A stretch of DNA of 9,004 bases from Bacteroidaceae bacterium (GTDB lineage: Bacteria; Bacteroidota; Bacteroidia; Bacteroidales; CHK158-818): the NCBI GenBank assembly GCA_017467745.1, contig JAFUKV010000235.1:1-9004 (forward strand), read 5' to 3'. Shown piece by piece: positions 1 through 6,890 of this stretch. The first letter of the stretch is position 1. Each line of letters opens with the position of its first letter. The position numbers and the translations under genes were made by a program. The notes under the pieces are model-generated. The model searched no databases, had not been told where the DNA came from, and worked only from the letters and a program-made list of their open reading frames with translations.

Positions 1-2693
1 CATCTATCACACGCGACATTTGGCTTTATAACCTGAAAGACAAAAAATCTTTCAAAAAAATAACCTCTTTTGCCGGTGAAGACCGAAACGCCGTATGGAG
101 CAATAACGGAGATACGTTTTTTTATCTGAACGAACAAGACGGTAACTCAAACATCTATAAATCATCTGTATCCGGACAAAGCCAACCGGAACAAATTACG
201 AAACTGAAAAAAAATCCGGTACGCTTTTTAAGCATCGCTGACAACGGAACTCTCTGTTTCAGTTATTCCGGAGAAATATACACGCTTCAAGAAGGTCAAT
301 CACCCAAGAAAGTCGACATACAAATCGTATCTGACAAATTAGAATCGGACGTTATTACACAATATTTTAACGGCGGAGCTACTAATATCGCCGTTCGCCC
401 TGACGGAAAAGAGATAGCGTTTATCGTAAGAGGCGATGTATATGTAACCTCAACCGATTATGAAACGACGAAACGCATAACCGACACGCCTGAACAAGAA
501 AGAGATCTCGATTTTAGCCCTGACGGACGTACCCTAATCTATTCATCCGAACGAAACGGAATATGGAATATTTACAAAACAGAAATCGTTCGCGAAGAAG
601 ACAAATATTTCTCTTATGCAAAAGAGTTGAAAGAAGAGCCGTTAACTCAATCTAAAACGGCTTCATTCCAGCCCAAATTCTCTCCCGACGGAAAAGAAGT
701 TGCTTTTCTCGAAGACCGTACCACCCTCCGCGTATTAAACTTAAAAGACAAAAAAATACGTACTGTTCTCGACGGTAAATTCAACTACTCCTATTCTGAC
801 GGAGACCAATGGTACGAATGGTCGCCCGACAGCAAATGGTTCTTGGCCAAATATATCGGTATTGGAGGATGGAACAATACCGACGTAGCTCTTGTAAAAG
901 CTGACGGAAGCGGAGAAATAACAAATCTGACAGAAAGCGGATACACTGACGGAAGAGCGAAATGGGTACTTGACGGAAAAGCCATGATCTGGTCATCCGA
1001 CCGTGCCGGATACCGCAGTCACGGAAGCTGGGGAGCGCATGGGGATATGTATATCATGTTTTTCGACAACGAAGCCTATGATAAATTCCGTATGAACAAA
1101 GAAGACCTCGCTTTGACGGAAGAGATGGAAAAAGAAGAAAAGAAGAAAGAAGAAGAGCAAAAGAAAAAAGAGGAAGAAAAAAACAAAAAGAAAAAGAACG
1201 ATGACAAAGAAAACAAGGCAGCAGAAAAAGAAGAAAAAAGCCTTGTCTTTGATTTGGATAACCGCAAAGACCGCATTATCCGCCTGACAAATCACTCGTC
1301 TTCTTTGGGCGATGCTGTTCTGACCCCTTCGGGCGACAAATTGTATTACCTAACCAGTTTTGAATCAGGAGCCGATTTGTGGGTACGCGATTTGAAAGAA
1401 AACAGTACTCGCCTATTAATAAAAGGTACCGGTTGGGGAGCATTAATACCAGACAAAGAATGCAAATATCTGTATATGTGTTCAGGCGGTGCGCTCAAAC
1501 GGATAGAAATAGCGAATAACAGTACAAAAAACATTTCATTCCGGGCAGAATTTAACTACCGTCCGCAATCGGAAAGAAATTATATCTTTAACCATATCTG
1601 GCAACAGGTGAACGATAAATTCTACGACAAAAACATACACGGCATAGACTGGAACGGATACAAAACCGAGTACCTAAAATACTTGCCGCACATCAGCAAC
1701 AATTTCGACTTCGCCGAAATGCTCTCCGAAATGTTAGGCGAACTGAACGGCTCACATACCGGAGCAAGATACGGAGAAAACATGAGGTATCAAACCGCTA
1801 CGTTCGGTGCTTTCTTCGACCCCGAATACGATGGCGACGGACTGAAAATAAAAGAAATTATTAAAAACAGTCCCTTTACCCGTGCCGATTCAAAAGTGAA
1901 AGAAGGTATGGTTATTGAAACAATAGACGGACAACCGATAAAGAAATGCGAAGACTATTATCCCTTATTAAACGGTAAAGCAGGTAAAAAGATTCTATTG
2001 ACAATATACGATCCATCTACCAAGAAACATTTCGAACAACAAATCAAGGCGCTTTACTACAACGAACAGAACGATTTATTGTACAACCGTTGGGTAGAAC
2101 AACGACGCGAAATGACAAATAAATTATCGAACGGACGTATCGGATACGTACATATAAAAGCTATGAACAGCGAAAGTTTCAGAGAAGCATATTCTGAAAT
2201 CTTAGGACGTTGCCGCAACAAAGAAGCCGTATTAGTAGATACTCGTAATAACGGAGGCGGTTGGTTACACGATGATTTGGTAACACTGCTCAGCGGAAAA
2301 GAATACCAACAATTCGCACCTCGCGGTCAATACATCGGTAGCGACCCGTTCAACAAATGGAACAAACCGTCGGCCGTATTGATTTGCGAAAACAACTATT
2401 CGAACGCACACGGATTCCCGTACGTATATAAAACGTTGGGCATCGGGAAACTTATCGGCGCTCCCGTACCGGGTACAATGACTGCCGTTTGGTGGGAAAC
2501 GCAAATAGACCCGTCTATCGTGTTCGGTATTCCGCAAGTAGGAGTACGGGACATGAAAGGAAACTATCTGGAAAATCAAGAATTAAAACCGGATATCGAA
2601 GTTTATAATACTCCTTACGACTTATTGCAAGGCCGAGACGAACAATTAGAGAAAGGCGTAGAACACCTGCTAAACGTTATCGGAAAGAAATAA
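1..2693 (+). CDS. Tricorn-type S41 serine peptidase (5' end outside window)
   Basis: The reading frame is open from base 3, so the gene enters from the left; 896 residues are visible (residue n begins at base 3n). The TTG at 627 is internal, not a start. Residues 1 to about 515 carry repeated beta-propeller strands of the TolB/WD40 type, with turns such as RPDGKEIAF, FSPDGRTLIY, FSPDGKEVAF and WSPDSKWF. A helical region follows (about 520-590), then a PDZ domain (about 596-678), then the S41 catalytic domain to the end. This is the tricorn order: propellers, C1, PDZ, C2. Likely catalytic residues by comparison with Thermoplasma tricorn are Ser-His in NGSHTG (1752-1757), the oxyanion glycines in DTRNNGGG (2238), the nucleophile Ser in NYSNAHGFP (2400-2402) and Glu in LENQ (2571-2573). 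Family members cut peptides into short fragments. Bacteroidota homologues are roughly 1,080 residues and often carry a signal peptide, so perhaps 180 residues are missing here; cell location cannot be read from the window. Confidence 0.93.
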   Translation, partial: SITRDIWLYNLKDKKSFKKITSFAGEDRNAVWSNNGDTFFYLNEQDGNSNIYKSSVSGQSQPEQITKLKKNPVRFLSIADNGTLCFSYSGEIYTLQEGQSPKKVDIQIVSDKLESDVITQYFNGGATNIAVRPDGKEIAFIVRGDVYVTSTDYETTKRITDTPEQERDLDFSPDGRTLIYSSERNGIWNIYKTEIVREEDKYFSYAKELKEEPLTQSKTASFQPKFSPDGKEVAFLEDRTTLRVLNLKDKKIRTVLDGKFNYSYSDGDQWYEWSPDSKWFLAKYIGIGGWNNTDVALVKADGSGEITNLTESGYTDGRAKWVLDGKAMIWSSDRAGYRSHGSWGAHGDMYIMFFDNEAYDKFRMNKEDLALTEEMEKEEKKKEEEQKKKEEEKNKKKKNDDKENKAAEKEEKSLVFDLDNRKDRIIRLTNHSSSLGDAVLTPSGDKLYYLTSFESGADLWVRDLKENSTRLLIKGTGWGALIPDKECKYLYMCSGGALKRIEIANNSTKNISFRAEFNYRPQSERNYIFNHIWQQVNDKFYDKNIHGIDWNGYKTEYLKYLPHISNNFDFAEMLSEMLGELNGSHTGARYGENMRYQTATFGAFFDPEYDGDGLKIKEIIKNSPFTRADSKVKEGMVIETIDGQPIKKCEDYYPLLNGKAGKKILLTIYDPSTKKHFEQQIKALYYNEQNDLLYNRWVEQRREMTNKLSNGRIGYVHIKAMNSESFREAYSEILGRCRNKEAVLVDTRNNGGGWLHDDLVTLLSGKEYQQFAPRGQYIGSDPFNKWNKPSAVLICENNYSNAHGFPYVYKTLGIGKLIGAPVPGTMTAVWWETQIDPSIVFGIPQVGVRDMKGNYLENQELKPDIEVYNTPYDLLQGRDEQLEKGVEHLLNVIGKK
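1119..1241 (+). repeat. Lys/Glu-rich low-complexity segment inside the tricorn-like protease
   Basis: This stretch encodes visible residues 373-413 of the protease. Of the first 40 residues, 16 are Lys, 15 are Glu and 2 are Asp. It sits between two propeller strands (after a DMYIMFFDN strand and before FDLDNRKDRIIRLT), so it is probably a long, charged, helical or disordered loop extruding from the propeller. On the DNA level the + strand is almost purely purine, with A runs up to seven long, which could favour replication slippage. The frame is intact throughout. I recall similar charged insertions at this place in other Bacteroidota homologues, but cannot check this here. Confidence 0.85.
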
Positions 2694-2713
2694 AATTCTA
2701 AACAGTCATCGTC

Positions 2714-2745
2714 AGAAGCCCGGATTTACCGGGCTTCTTTTTTAT
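2714..2745 (+). terminator. Intrinsic terminator after the tricorn-like protease gene
   Basis: A perfect 10-bp stem, AGAAGCCCGG (2714-2723) pairing with CCGGGCTTCT (2729-2738), closes a 5-nt loop ATTTA and runs into a T-rich tract (TTTTTATT). It begins 21 nt after the TAA stop of the protease gene. This is a strong rho-independent terminator and shows that the protease transcript ends before the TPR gene. Confidence 0.93.
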
Positions 2746-2777
2746 TACTTCTTAAACAAAAAAATTCCCGAACTAAA

Positions 2778-2821
2778 TTGATAATTCGTTATCTATGCTT
2801 ACCTTTATGCTGGTAATTTTG
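2778..2821 (+). promoter_or_regulatory. Promoter candidates for the TPR-protein gene
   Basis: Two candidate Bacteroidota -7 boxes lie here. TACCTTTA (2800-2807) differs from TAnnTTTG only in the last base and has TTG (2778-2780) exactly 19 nt upstream, a good spacing for the -33 element. TAATTTTG (2814-2821) is an exact match but has no clear -33 partner. Either would give a leader of about 65-80 nt before the ATG at 2893. The call rests on motif matches in AT-rich DNA only. Confidence 0.5.
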
Positions 2822-2892
2822 TGAAGTTCTTCAAAAAGAGACACTAATATTTACCGACATTGCCTTTTACGTTCCAAAAACAAATTGAAACA

Positions 2893-3765
2893 ATGAAAAA
2901 AGTCTGCATTTTAATCATTTTATCCGCTTTTATATTCATTCAAGGATATGCGCAAGAAAGCCTGCCTCAATTAAAAAGAAAAGCGGAAATGCACTTCCGC
3001 AATTCGGAATGGAAAGAAGCTCTACCTGCCTATACGCTTATACTTTCATCGCCGGAAACGGATGTTTCTTTATATGTAAACGCCATTATTGTTTCATTAG
3101 AGTTAGATACATTCCCTACGGCTGTAAAATTTGTAGACAATGCCCTATCGAACCAAATATCTCTGGATACTCTATTGGTCAAAACCGACATCCAAACCCG
3201 ATTACTGAATATTAGCCATCGTTTTGAGGAATTATTATTAGGGCTAAAACAAGAAATTCCCGATTTATCGCCACGTATAAATCAATACTTATGTCAGCAT
3301 TATAAGTTTACGCATCAATATGCTAAGCATGTCGATATTTTACACGAGATGATAGACAAATCTCCTCGTAATATTCCATTAATAAGAGAAATCGCTTTTG
3401 CGCTTTATAATAATGGTGATACAGATAACGCATTAGCCCATTTTGAAGAAGTTTTGATATATGATCCGACAGACCGAGAATCTATCCTTTTCTTAGGCAA
3501 CTATTACTACATAAAAGGGAAACAAAAAATGAATCGGTTATACGAAGATTATCAAAACATTATCGCTCCGACACGTATGCAATACGCTCAATACAAACAA
3601 ACCCAACAAGAAATTAAAAATAATGAACTGGAATTAGCTTCTAAATATCTGAATCAAGCGAATCAAATGAAATCGACAAATGCTATCCGAGATATTTTAT
3701 ATGACATTTATACATTAAGTTCCGATGCGGAAAAGGCAGAATCCATAAAAAAACGGTCAAAATAA
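2893..3765 (+). CDS. Exported TPR-repeat protein of unknown function
   Basis: The product is 290 residues. I chose ATG 2893 over an upstream in-frame TTG (2860) because it opens directly into a signal peptide: MKK, a hydrophobic core at residues 4-17, then GYA-QES, with probable signal peptidase I cleavage after Ala20. Cys5 is not in a lipobox, so this is probably a soluble periplasmic protein rather than a lipoprotein. The rest is helical, with TPR-like helix pairs at about residues 24-57, 129-162 and, most clearly, 163-196 (alternating small residues, NNGDTDNALAHFEE, then DP). The C-terminal 80 residues are rich in Gln, Asn and Lys and look alpha-helical. TPR proteins act as protein-binding scaffolds, but no partner is evident. 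The gene stands alone: a terminator lies upstream, and its 3' end overlaps the end of the opposing birA by 9 nt. Confidence 0.85.
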   Translation: MKKVCILIILSAFIFIQGYAQESLPQLKRKAEMHFRNSEWKEALPAYTLILSSPETDVSLYVNAIIVSLELDTFPTAVKFVDNALSNQISLDTLLVKTDIQTRLLNISHRFEELLLGLKQEIPDLSPRINQYLCQHYKFTHQYAKHVDILHEMIDKSPRNIPLIREIAFALYNNGDTDNALAHFEEVLIYDPTDRESILFLGNYYYIKGKQKMNRLYEDYQNIIAPTRMQYAQYKQTQQEIKNNELELASKYLNQANQMKSTNAIRDILYDIYTLSSDAEKAESIKKRSK

Positions 3766-4494
3766 AAATTCCACCTCTTTAAACGCGTAAGTATTTTCCG
3801 TTCCGTCCGTTCGCTCCAAAACCAAATGTCCCGATAAACGGACGCTTTTTATACGTGCATCAAAAACGCCACGCTCATCTTTAAACGGAAAGAAGCCTTT
3901 TTTCCGAAAAAGTCTATCCATATAACAACGTTCTATCTCCTGTCTGCCGGTTTCCATCTTTGTCTGTTCATAGCGAAATATAATACGTTTACAAACCTTA
4001 TCCAACCACTCTGATAAAGAAAACTCCCGACCGGCAATATGTATTAAAGAAACCGGATTAGGCGCATCTGAAACAAATTTTTGCTGATTTATATTCAATC
4101 CTATACCAACGATACTTGTATCGAGAAATTTTCCGCACAAATCATTTTCTATTAATATTCCTCCTATTTTTTTCTCTTTCCAATAAATATCATTAGGCCA
4201 TTTAATATAAAATTCCGGCGCAACCGTTTCAAACATCTCAATTACGGCCAATGATACCGCTTGCGATAAAATAAACGAGGTAGCGGCCATAATATGAGAT
4301 GGATAAAGCAACATACTGAATGTCAAATTTTTTCCATTCTCTGATTCCCACGAATTTCCTCTTTGCCCCTTTCCTGCCGTCTGTGCATCCGTTACAACCA
4401 CACAATATTCCGGTTGCCTCTCTTTTTGCTGCAACTCCCTTAAAAACAAATTTGTAGAAGCTGTTTCTTGCAAATGAATTACCGAATATTTCAT
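3757..4494 (-). CDS. birA: Biotin--[acetyl-CoA-carboxylase] ligase, single-domain BirA
   Basis: The 245-residue product activates biotin with ATP to biotinyl-5'-AMP and transfers it to the conserved lysine of biotin-carboxyl-carrier proteins in the cytoplasm. Diagnostic motifs are TSTN (12-15), GKGQRGNSW (41-49, the nucleotide-binding loop, GRGRRGRxW in E. coli), KWPND (98-102, with the catalytic lysine), GGILIE (111-116) and VGIGLN (129-134). A small C-terminal domain follows (about 200-245). The protein begins right at the catalytic domain, so it lacks the winged-helix DNA-binding domain of E. coli BirA and should not act as a biotin repressor. It is the last gene of the antiporter-yraN-yjbR-birA unit, and its ATG overlaps the TGA of the upstream gene (ATGA), which suggests translational coupling. 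Its own TGA lies inside the end of the opposing TPR gene. Confidence 0.95.
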   Translation of the reverse strand: MKYSVIHLQETASTNLFLRELQQKERQPEYCVVVTDAQTAGKGQRGNSWESENGKNLTFSMLLYPSHIMAATSFILSQAVSLAVIEMFETVAPEFYIKWPNDIYWKEKKIGGILIENDLCGKFLDTSIVGIGLNINQQKFVSDAPNPVSLIHIAGREFSLSEWLDKVCKRIIFRYEQTKMETGRQEIERCYMDRLFRKKGFFPFKDERGVFDARIKSVRLSGHLVLERTDGTENTYAFKEVEFLF

Positions 4495-4853
4495 TTTATC
4501 AAGTTTTCCAATTGTTCTCGCTTATATTTCGGCATTTTCTTTATTACCTCTTTATAAGAGTGAAATATCCACGATTTTATCAAATCATCATCCAATCGGT
4601 CTGAAAGATAGACTGTATTCCAATATTTCTTATTCATGTGGTAACCGGGTACCACATCTTCATATCGCTCTCTCAAATCGATAGCCAACGCTGGGTCACA
4701 CTTTACCATAACAGAAAATGGAACAGCATCTAACGGCAAAATCAAAAATATTTTACCTGCAACTTTAAATACAAGATTTACCTCATCAAACGGAAATTCT
4801 TCCGTTACCCCAGGAAAACTCAAACAATACTCTCTTATCTTTTCTATATCCAT
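4491..4853 (-). CDS. MmcQ/YjbR family protein
   Basis: The 120-residue product has the full length and pattern of the YjbR/MmcQ family: an N-terminal helix ending in the LSFPGVTEEFPF motif (11-22), a strand with VFKVAGKIFLIL (28-39), the KCDP turn (51-54), the conserved YHMNKKYWNTV segment (71-81), and a C-terminal helix starting at SYKEV (99-103) with PK at 108-109. The family has a CyaY-like alpha/beta fold, and a DNA-binding role has been proposed, but its function is not settled. No signal peptide or membrane segment is present, so it is cytoplasmic. It starts 7 nt after yraN ends and overlaps the birA start by 4 nt, so it is surely co-transcribed with birA and probably coupled to it in translation. 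Confidence 0.9.
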   Translation of the reverse strand: MDIEKIREYCLSFPGVTEEFPFDEVNLVFKVAGKIFLILPLDAVPFSVMVKCDPALAIDLRERYEDVVPGYHMNKKYWNTVYLSDRLDDDLIKSWIFHSYKEVIKKMPKYKREQLENLIK

Positions 4854-4860
4854 TATGCAA

Positions 4861-5226
4861 TTAATTTAACGGTGGAAAAAACGCATCTTCTATTTGCTCA
4901 ATTTCATATCCATCAGAAACTTGTATCAACGACATTACATCGAAACGAACATCCAGCAGTAAATCATACATACGTATATAAGCATCGGCGGCACTTACTA
5001 TCCGACGGATTTTTGCTGGCGTAACAGCCTCCTCAGGAAATCCGTATTTATCGCTACGCCGAGTTTTTACTTCAATAAAAACCAAAACAGTTCCAATTTG
5101 AGCGATAATATCCAACTCCAACTTACCGCTACGCCAATTCACATCGCGAATCGTATATCCCCGACTTTGCAAATATTCACGAGCGGCCTTCTCACCCTCT
5201 GCTCCCAACTTATTGTGCTTAGCCAC
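4861..5226 (-). CDS. yraN: YraN/UPF0102 family putative endonuclease
   Basis: The 121-residue product matches the YraN (UPF0102) family in length and motifs: the opening AKHNKLGAEGEKAAREYL (2-19), then ELDII (37-41) and VFIEVKTR (49-56). Together Glu11, Glu37/Asp39 and the ExK of EVK (52-54) form a PD-(D/E)xK-type nuclease core resembling Holliday-junction resolvases. Nuclease activity is inferred from the fold; the cellular role of the family is not established. The start is GTG at 5226, since no ATG lies between it and the in-frame TAA at 5248-5250, and the next residues (AKHN) match the family's usual N-terminus. It begins 14 nt after the antiporter gene and ends 7 nt before the YjbR-family gene. 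Confidence 0.92.
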   Translation of the reverse strand: MAKHNKLGAEGEKAAREYLQSRGYTIRDVNWRSGKLELDIIAQIGTVLVFIEVKTRRSDKYGFPEEAVTPAKIRRIVSAADAYIRMYDLLLDVRFDVMSLIQVSDGYEIEQIEDAFFPPLN

Positions 5227-5229
5227 GTT

Positions 5230-5237
5230 CTCTTCCT
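5230..5237 (-). promoter_or_regulatory. Shine-Dalgarno-like site before the GTG start of yraN
   Basis: The - strand reads AGGAAGAG, with its AGGA core 7 nt before the GTG. The site supports GTG as the start. It is notable because the other starts in this window lack a comparable site; the weak GTG codon may need it. Confidence 0.55.
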
Positions 5238-5240
5238 GAG

Positions 5241-6749
5241 CTACAATTTATTTTTATAAATACTATAATTCTCTATTCCCAGCCGATCATATACCAATTT
5301 CAGCTCCTCCTCATTCTCTGAAATAACCAATAATTTATCATTTTCAAAAAGCCGGGTTTTGCCTTTGGGTATCAAGAAATTGTTATCTCGTTTAATCATA
5401 ACCACCAATGTATTATCCGGTAACGGAATATCCATCAGACAATCGCCCATAGCCAAAAGTTTGTCTGTAACCTTTATCTCCGAAATAATAGATTTTATAC
5501 CGTCAGGCAGTTCCACCCCAAATTCCGTGTCTTTATTCTCCTCAGGAGCGGCCAGACCTAACAATTGAGCGGTATAAGAAACGGTTGTACCTTGTACTAC
5601 CAACGACAAAATGGTAATGAAAAATACGATATTGAATATCTGATTTGAGTTCTCCACACCCGAAATAACCGGATAGGTAGCGAATATAATAGGAACCGCT
5701 CCTCGCAATCCTATCCACGAAACGAATAAACGGGAATTAAGATTTAATTTGCGAAACGGCAACAAACATAAAAACACGCTCAACGGACGAGCGAAAACAA
5801 TCATAAAAATTCCGATTAAAAGAGCCGGTAAAGCAATCCCGATTAATTCGTGAGGATTTACTAACAATCCCAAAGTTAAGAACATTATAATCTGAAACAA
5901 CCAAGCGAATCCGTCGAAAAACGTAGAAATATTCTTTTTAAAAACAATCGTTTTATTACCTACTACCAATCCGGCAATATACACAGCCAAATAACCGTTT
6001 CCGTTCAGCAAATCGGTAAAAGCGAATGTAAAAAACACAAATGCCAGCAACAAAATAGGATAAAAAGAATGATTGCTTATGTTTATACGATTAATAATCC
6101 ATACAGCCGCCAGCCCCAATAAATATCCGCATAAAGAGCCTATTGTAAACTGTATCAGCAATGCCGATACAATAGTGCCTATACTGAACCCTCCCGACTG
6201 TATCACTTGTATCAAAACAATTGTAAGCATGTAAGCCATCGGATCGTTACTTCCGCTCTCCAATTCCAACATTGGGCGAAGATTATGGCGCAAATTCAGA
6301 TTTTTAGATCGAAGAATGGCAAATACAGAGGCCGAATCGGTAGACGACATAACTGCCGCTAACAGCAACGATGCCGTAAATGAGAACGTCAAAGATGAAA
6401 ACGAAGCGTTAGAAAGCCCGTATATAAATAACCCGGTAAACAACGTTGTTGTCAGCACCCCCACCGTAGAAAGCAATATACCCGGCCATACAACCGGACG
6501 TATTTCTTTGATTTTGGTATCCATGCCACCGGAAAAAAGAATGATACTTAATGCTACCATCCCGATAAATTGCGCTTCTTGGGCATTATGAAACTGAATG
6601 CCCAGACCGTCACTACCGAAAAGCATTCCGACAACCAAAAACAGCAACAGAACAGGGACTCCCAAACGATACCCGGTTTTTCCAACAACAACGCTAACAA
6701 ATAATAATATAGAACCTATTAATAATACATTTTCAGAAGAGAAAATCAT
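5241..6749 (-). CDS. nhaP2: Cation (K+/Na+)/proton antiporter, CPA1 family with C-terminal TrkA-C domain
   Basis: The 502-residue inner-membrane protein exchanges a monovalent cation for protons and so adjusts internal pH and ion levels. About 12 hydrophobic segments fill residues 5-400. CPA1 motifs are present: SSTDSASVF (135-143), ELESGSNDPMA (162-172, with the Asn-Asp ion-binding pair at 168-169) and SWIGLRGAVPI (344-354). After the membrane part, residues about 415-492 form a cytosolic TrkA-C (RCK_C) domain, with the typical IPLPDNTLVVMIKR and FENDKLLVISE strands; such domains bind ligands that gate transport. This layout fits the NhaP2/CvrA group, but the protein is shorter than the roughly 580-residue proteobacterial members and has no room for their extra C-terminal domain. 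The choice of K+ or Na+ cannot be read from sequence. It is the first gene of the unit ending in birA. Confidence 0.9.
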   Translation of the reverse strand: MIFSSENVLLIGSILLFVSVVVGKTGYRLGVPVLLLFLVVGMLFGSDGLGIQFHNAQEAQFIGMVALSIILFSGGMDTKIKEIRPVVWPGILLSTVGVLTTTLFTGLFIYGLSNASFSSLTFSFTASLLLAAVMSSTDSASVFAILRSKNLNLRHNLRPMLELESGSNDPMAYMLTIVLIQVIQSGGFSIGTIVSALLIQFTIGSLCGYLLGLAAVWIINRINISNHSFYPILLLAFVFFTFAFTDLLNGNGYLAVYIAGLVVGNKTIVFKKNISTFFDGFAWLFQIIMFLTLGLLVNPHELIGIALPALLIGIFMIVFARPLSVFLCLLPFRKLNLNSRLFVSWIGLRGAVPIIFATYPVISGVENSNQIFNIVFFITILSLVVQGTTVSYTAQLLGLAAPEENKDTEFGVELPDGIKSIISEIKVTDKLLAMGDCLMDIPLPDNTLVVMIKRDNNFLIPKGKTRLFENDKLLVISENEEELKLVYDRLGIENYSIYKNKL

Positions 6750-6777
6750 ATAATAAGAATTTACCAGATTTTACATG

Positions 6778-6785
6778 CAAATATA
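6778..6785 (-). promoter_or_regulatory. -7 box of the promoter for the antiporter-yraN-yjbR-birA unit
   Basis: The - strand reads TATATTTG, an exact match to TAnnTTTG, with a predicted start of transcription near 6772 and a leader of about 23 nt before the ATG at 6749. No good TTTG is seen at the -33 distance (the region reads GATTTAT), so the upstream element is weak. The box lies 76 bp from the oppositely directed tadA box. Confidence 0.6.
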
Positions 6786-6836
6786 CGAAATAAATACTTT
6801 TCTCTATAAATCATCTTGTTTTTTACAAAGACCTCA

Positions 6837-6869
6837 TTGATTACAAATCGAAAAGAACCCCTATATTTG
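6837..6869 (+). promoter_or_regulatory. tadA promoter
   Basis: TATATTTG (6862-6869) is an exact TAnnTTTG -7 box. TTG (6837-6839) lies 22 nt upstream as a possible -33 element. Transcription should begin near 6875-6876, just before the first ATG (6879) and about 15 nt before the second (6891). Confidence 0.6.
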
Positions 6870-6890
6870 TGTAACAAAATGAATACAAAA

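Noticed and set aside
627..629. TTG as the start of the protease gene
   Set aside because: The same frame is open and shows propeller repeats back to base 3, so this codon is internal and the true start lies outside the window.
993..1295. Opposite-strand open frame encoding a Phe/Leu-rich, membrane-like peptide
   Set aside because: It is the complement of the Lys/Glu-rich purine tract (GAA and AAA become TTC and TTT), so its hydrophobic character is a by-product of the real + strand gene.
2860..2892. Longer start (TTG) for the TPR gene
   Set aside because: It would put 11 extra residues before a well-formed signal peptide that begins at the ATG 2893.
4743..4774. Possible internal promoter for birA on the - strand (TATTTTTG with TTG 21 nt upstream)
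   Set aside because: It lies within the YjbR-family coding sequence, and such matches are expected by chance in AT-rich DNA.
6815..6849. Small inverted repeats between the divergent antiporter and tadA promoters (TTGT/ACAA and GATT/AATC)
   Set aside because: Stems of only 4 bp in AT-rich DNA are too weak to call operators.
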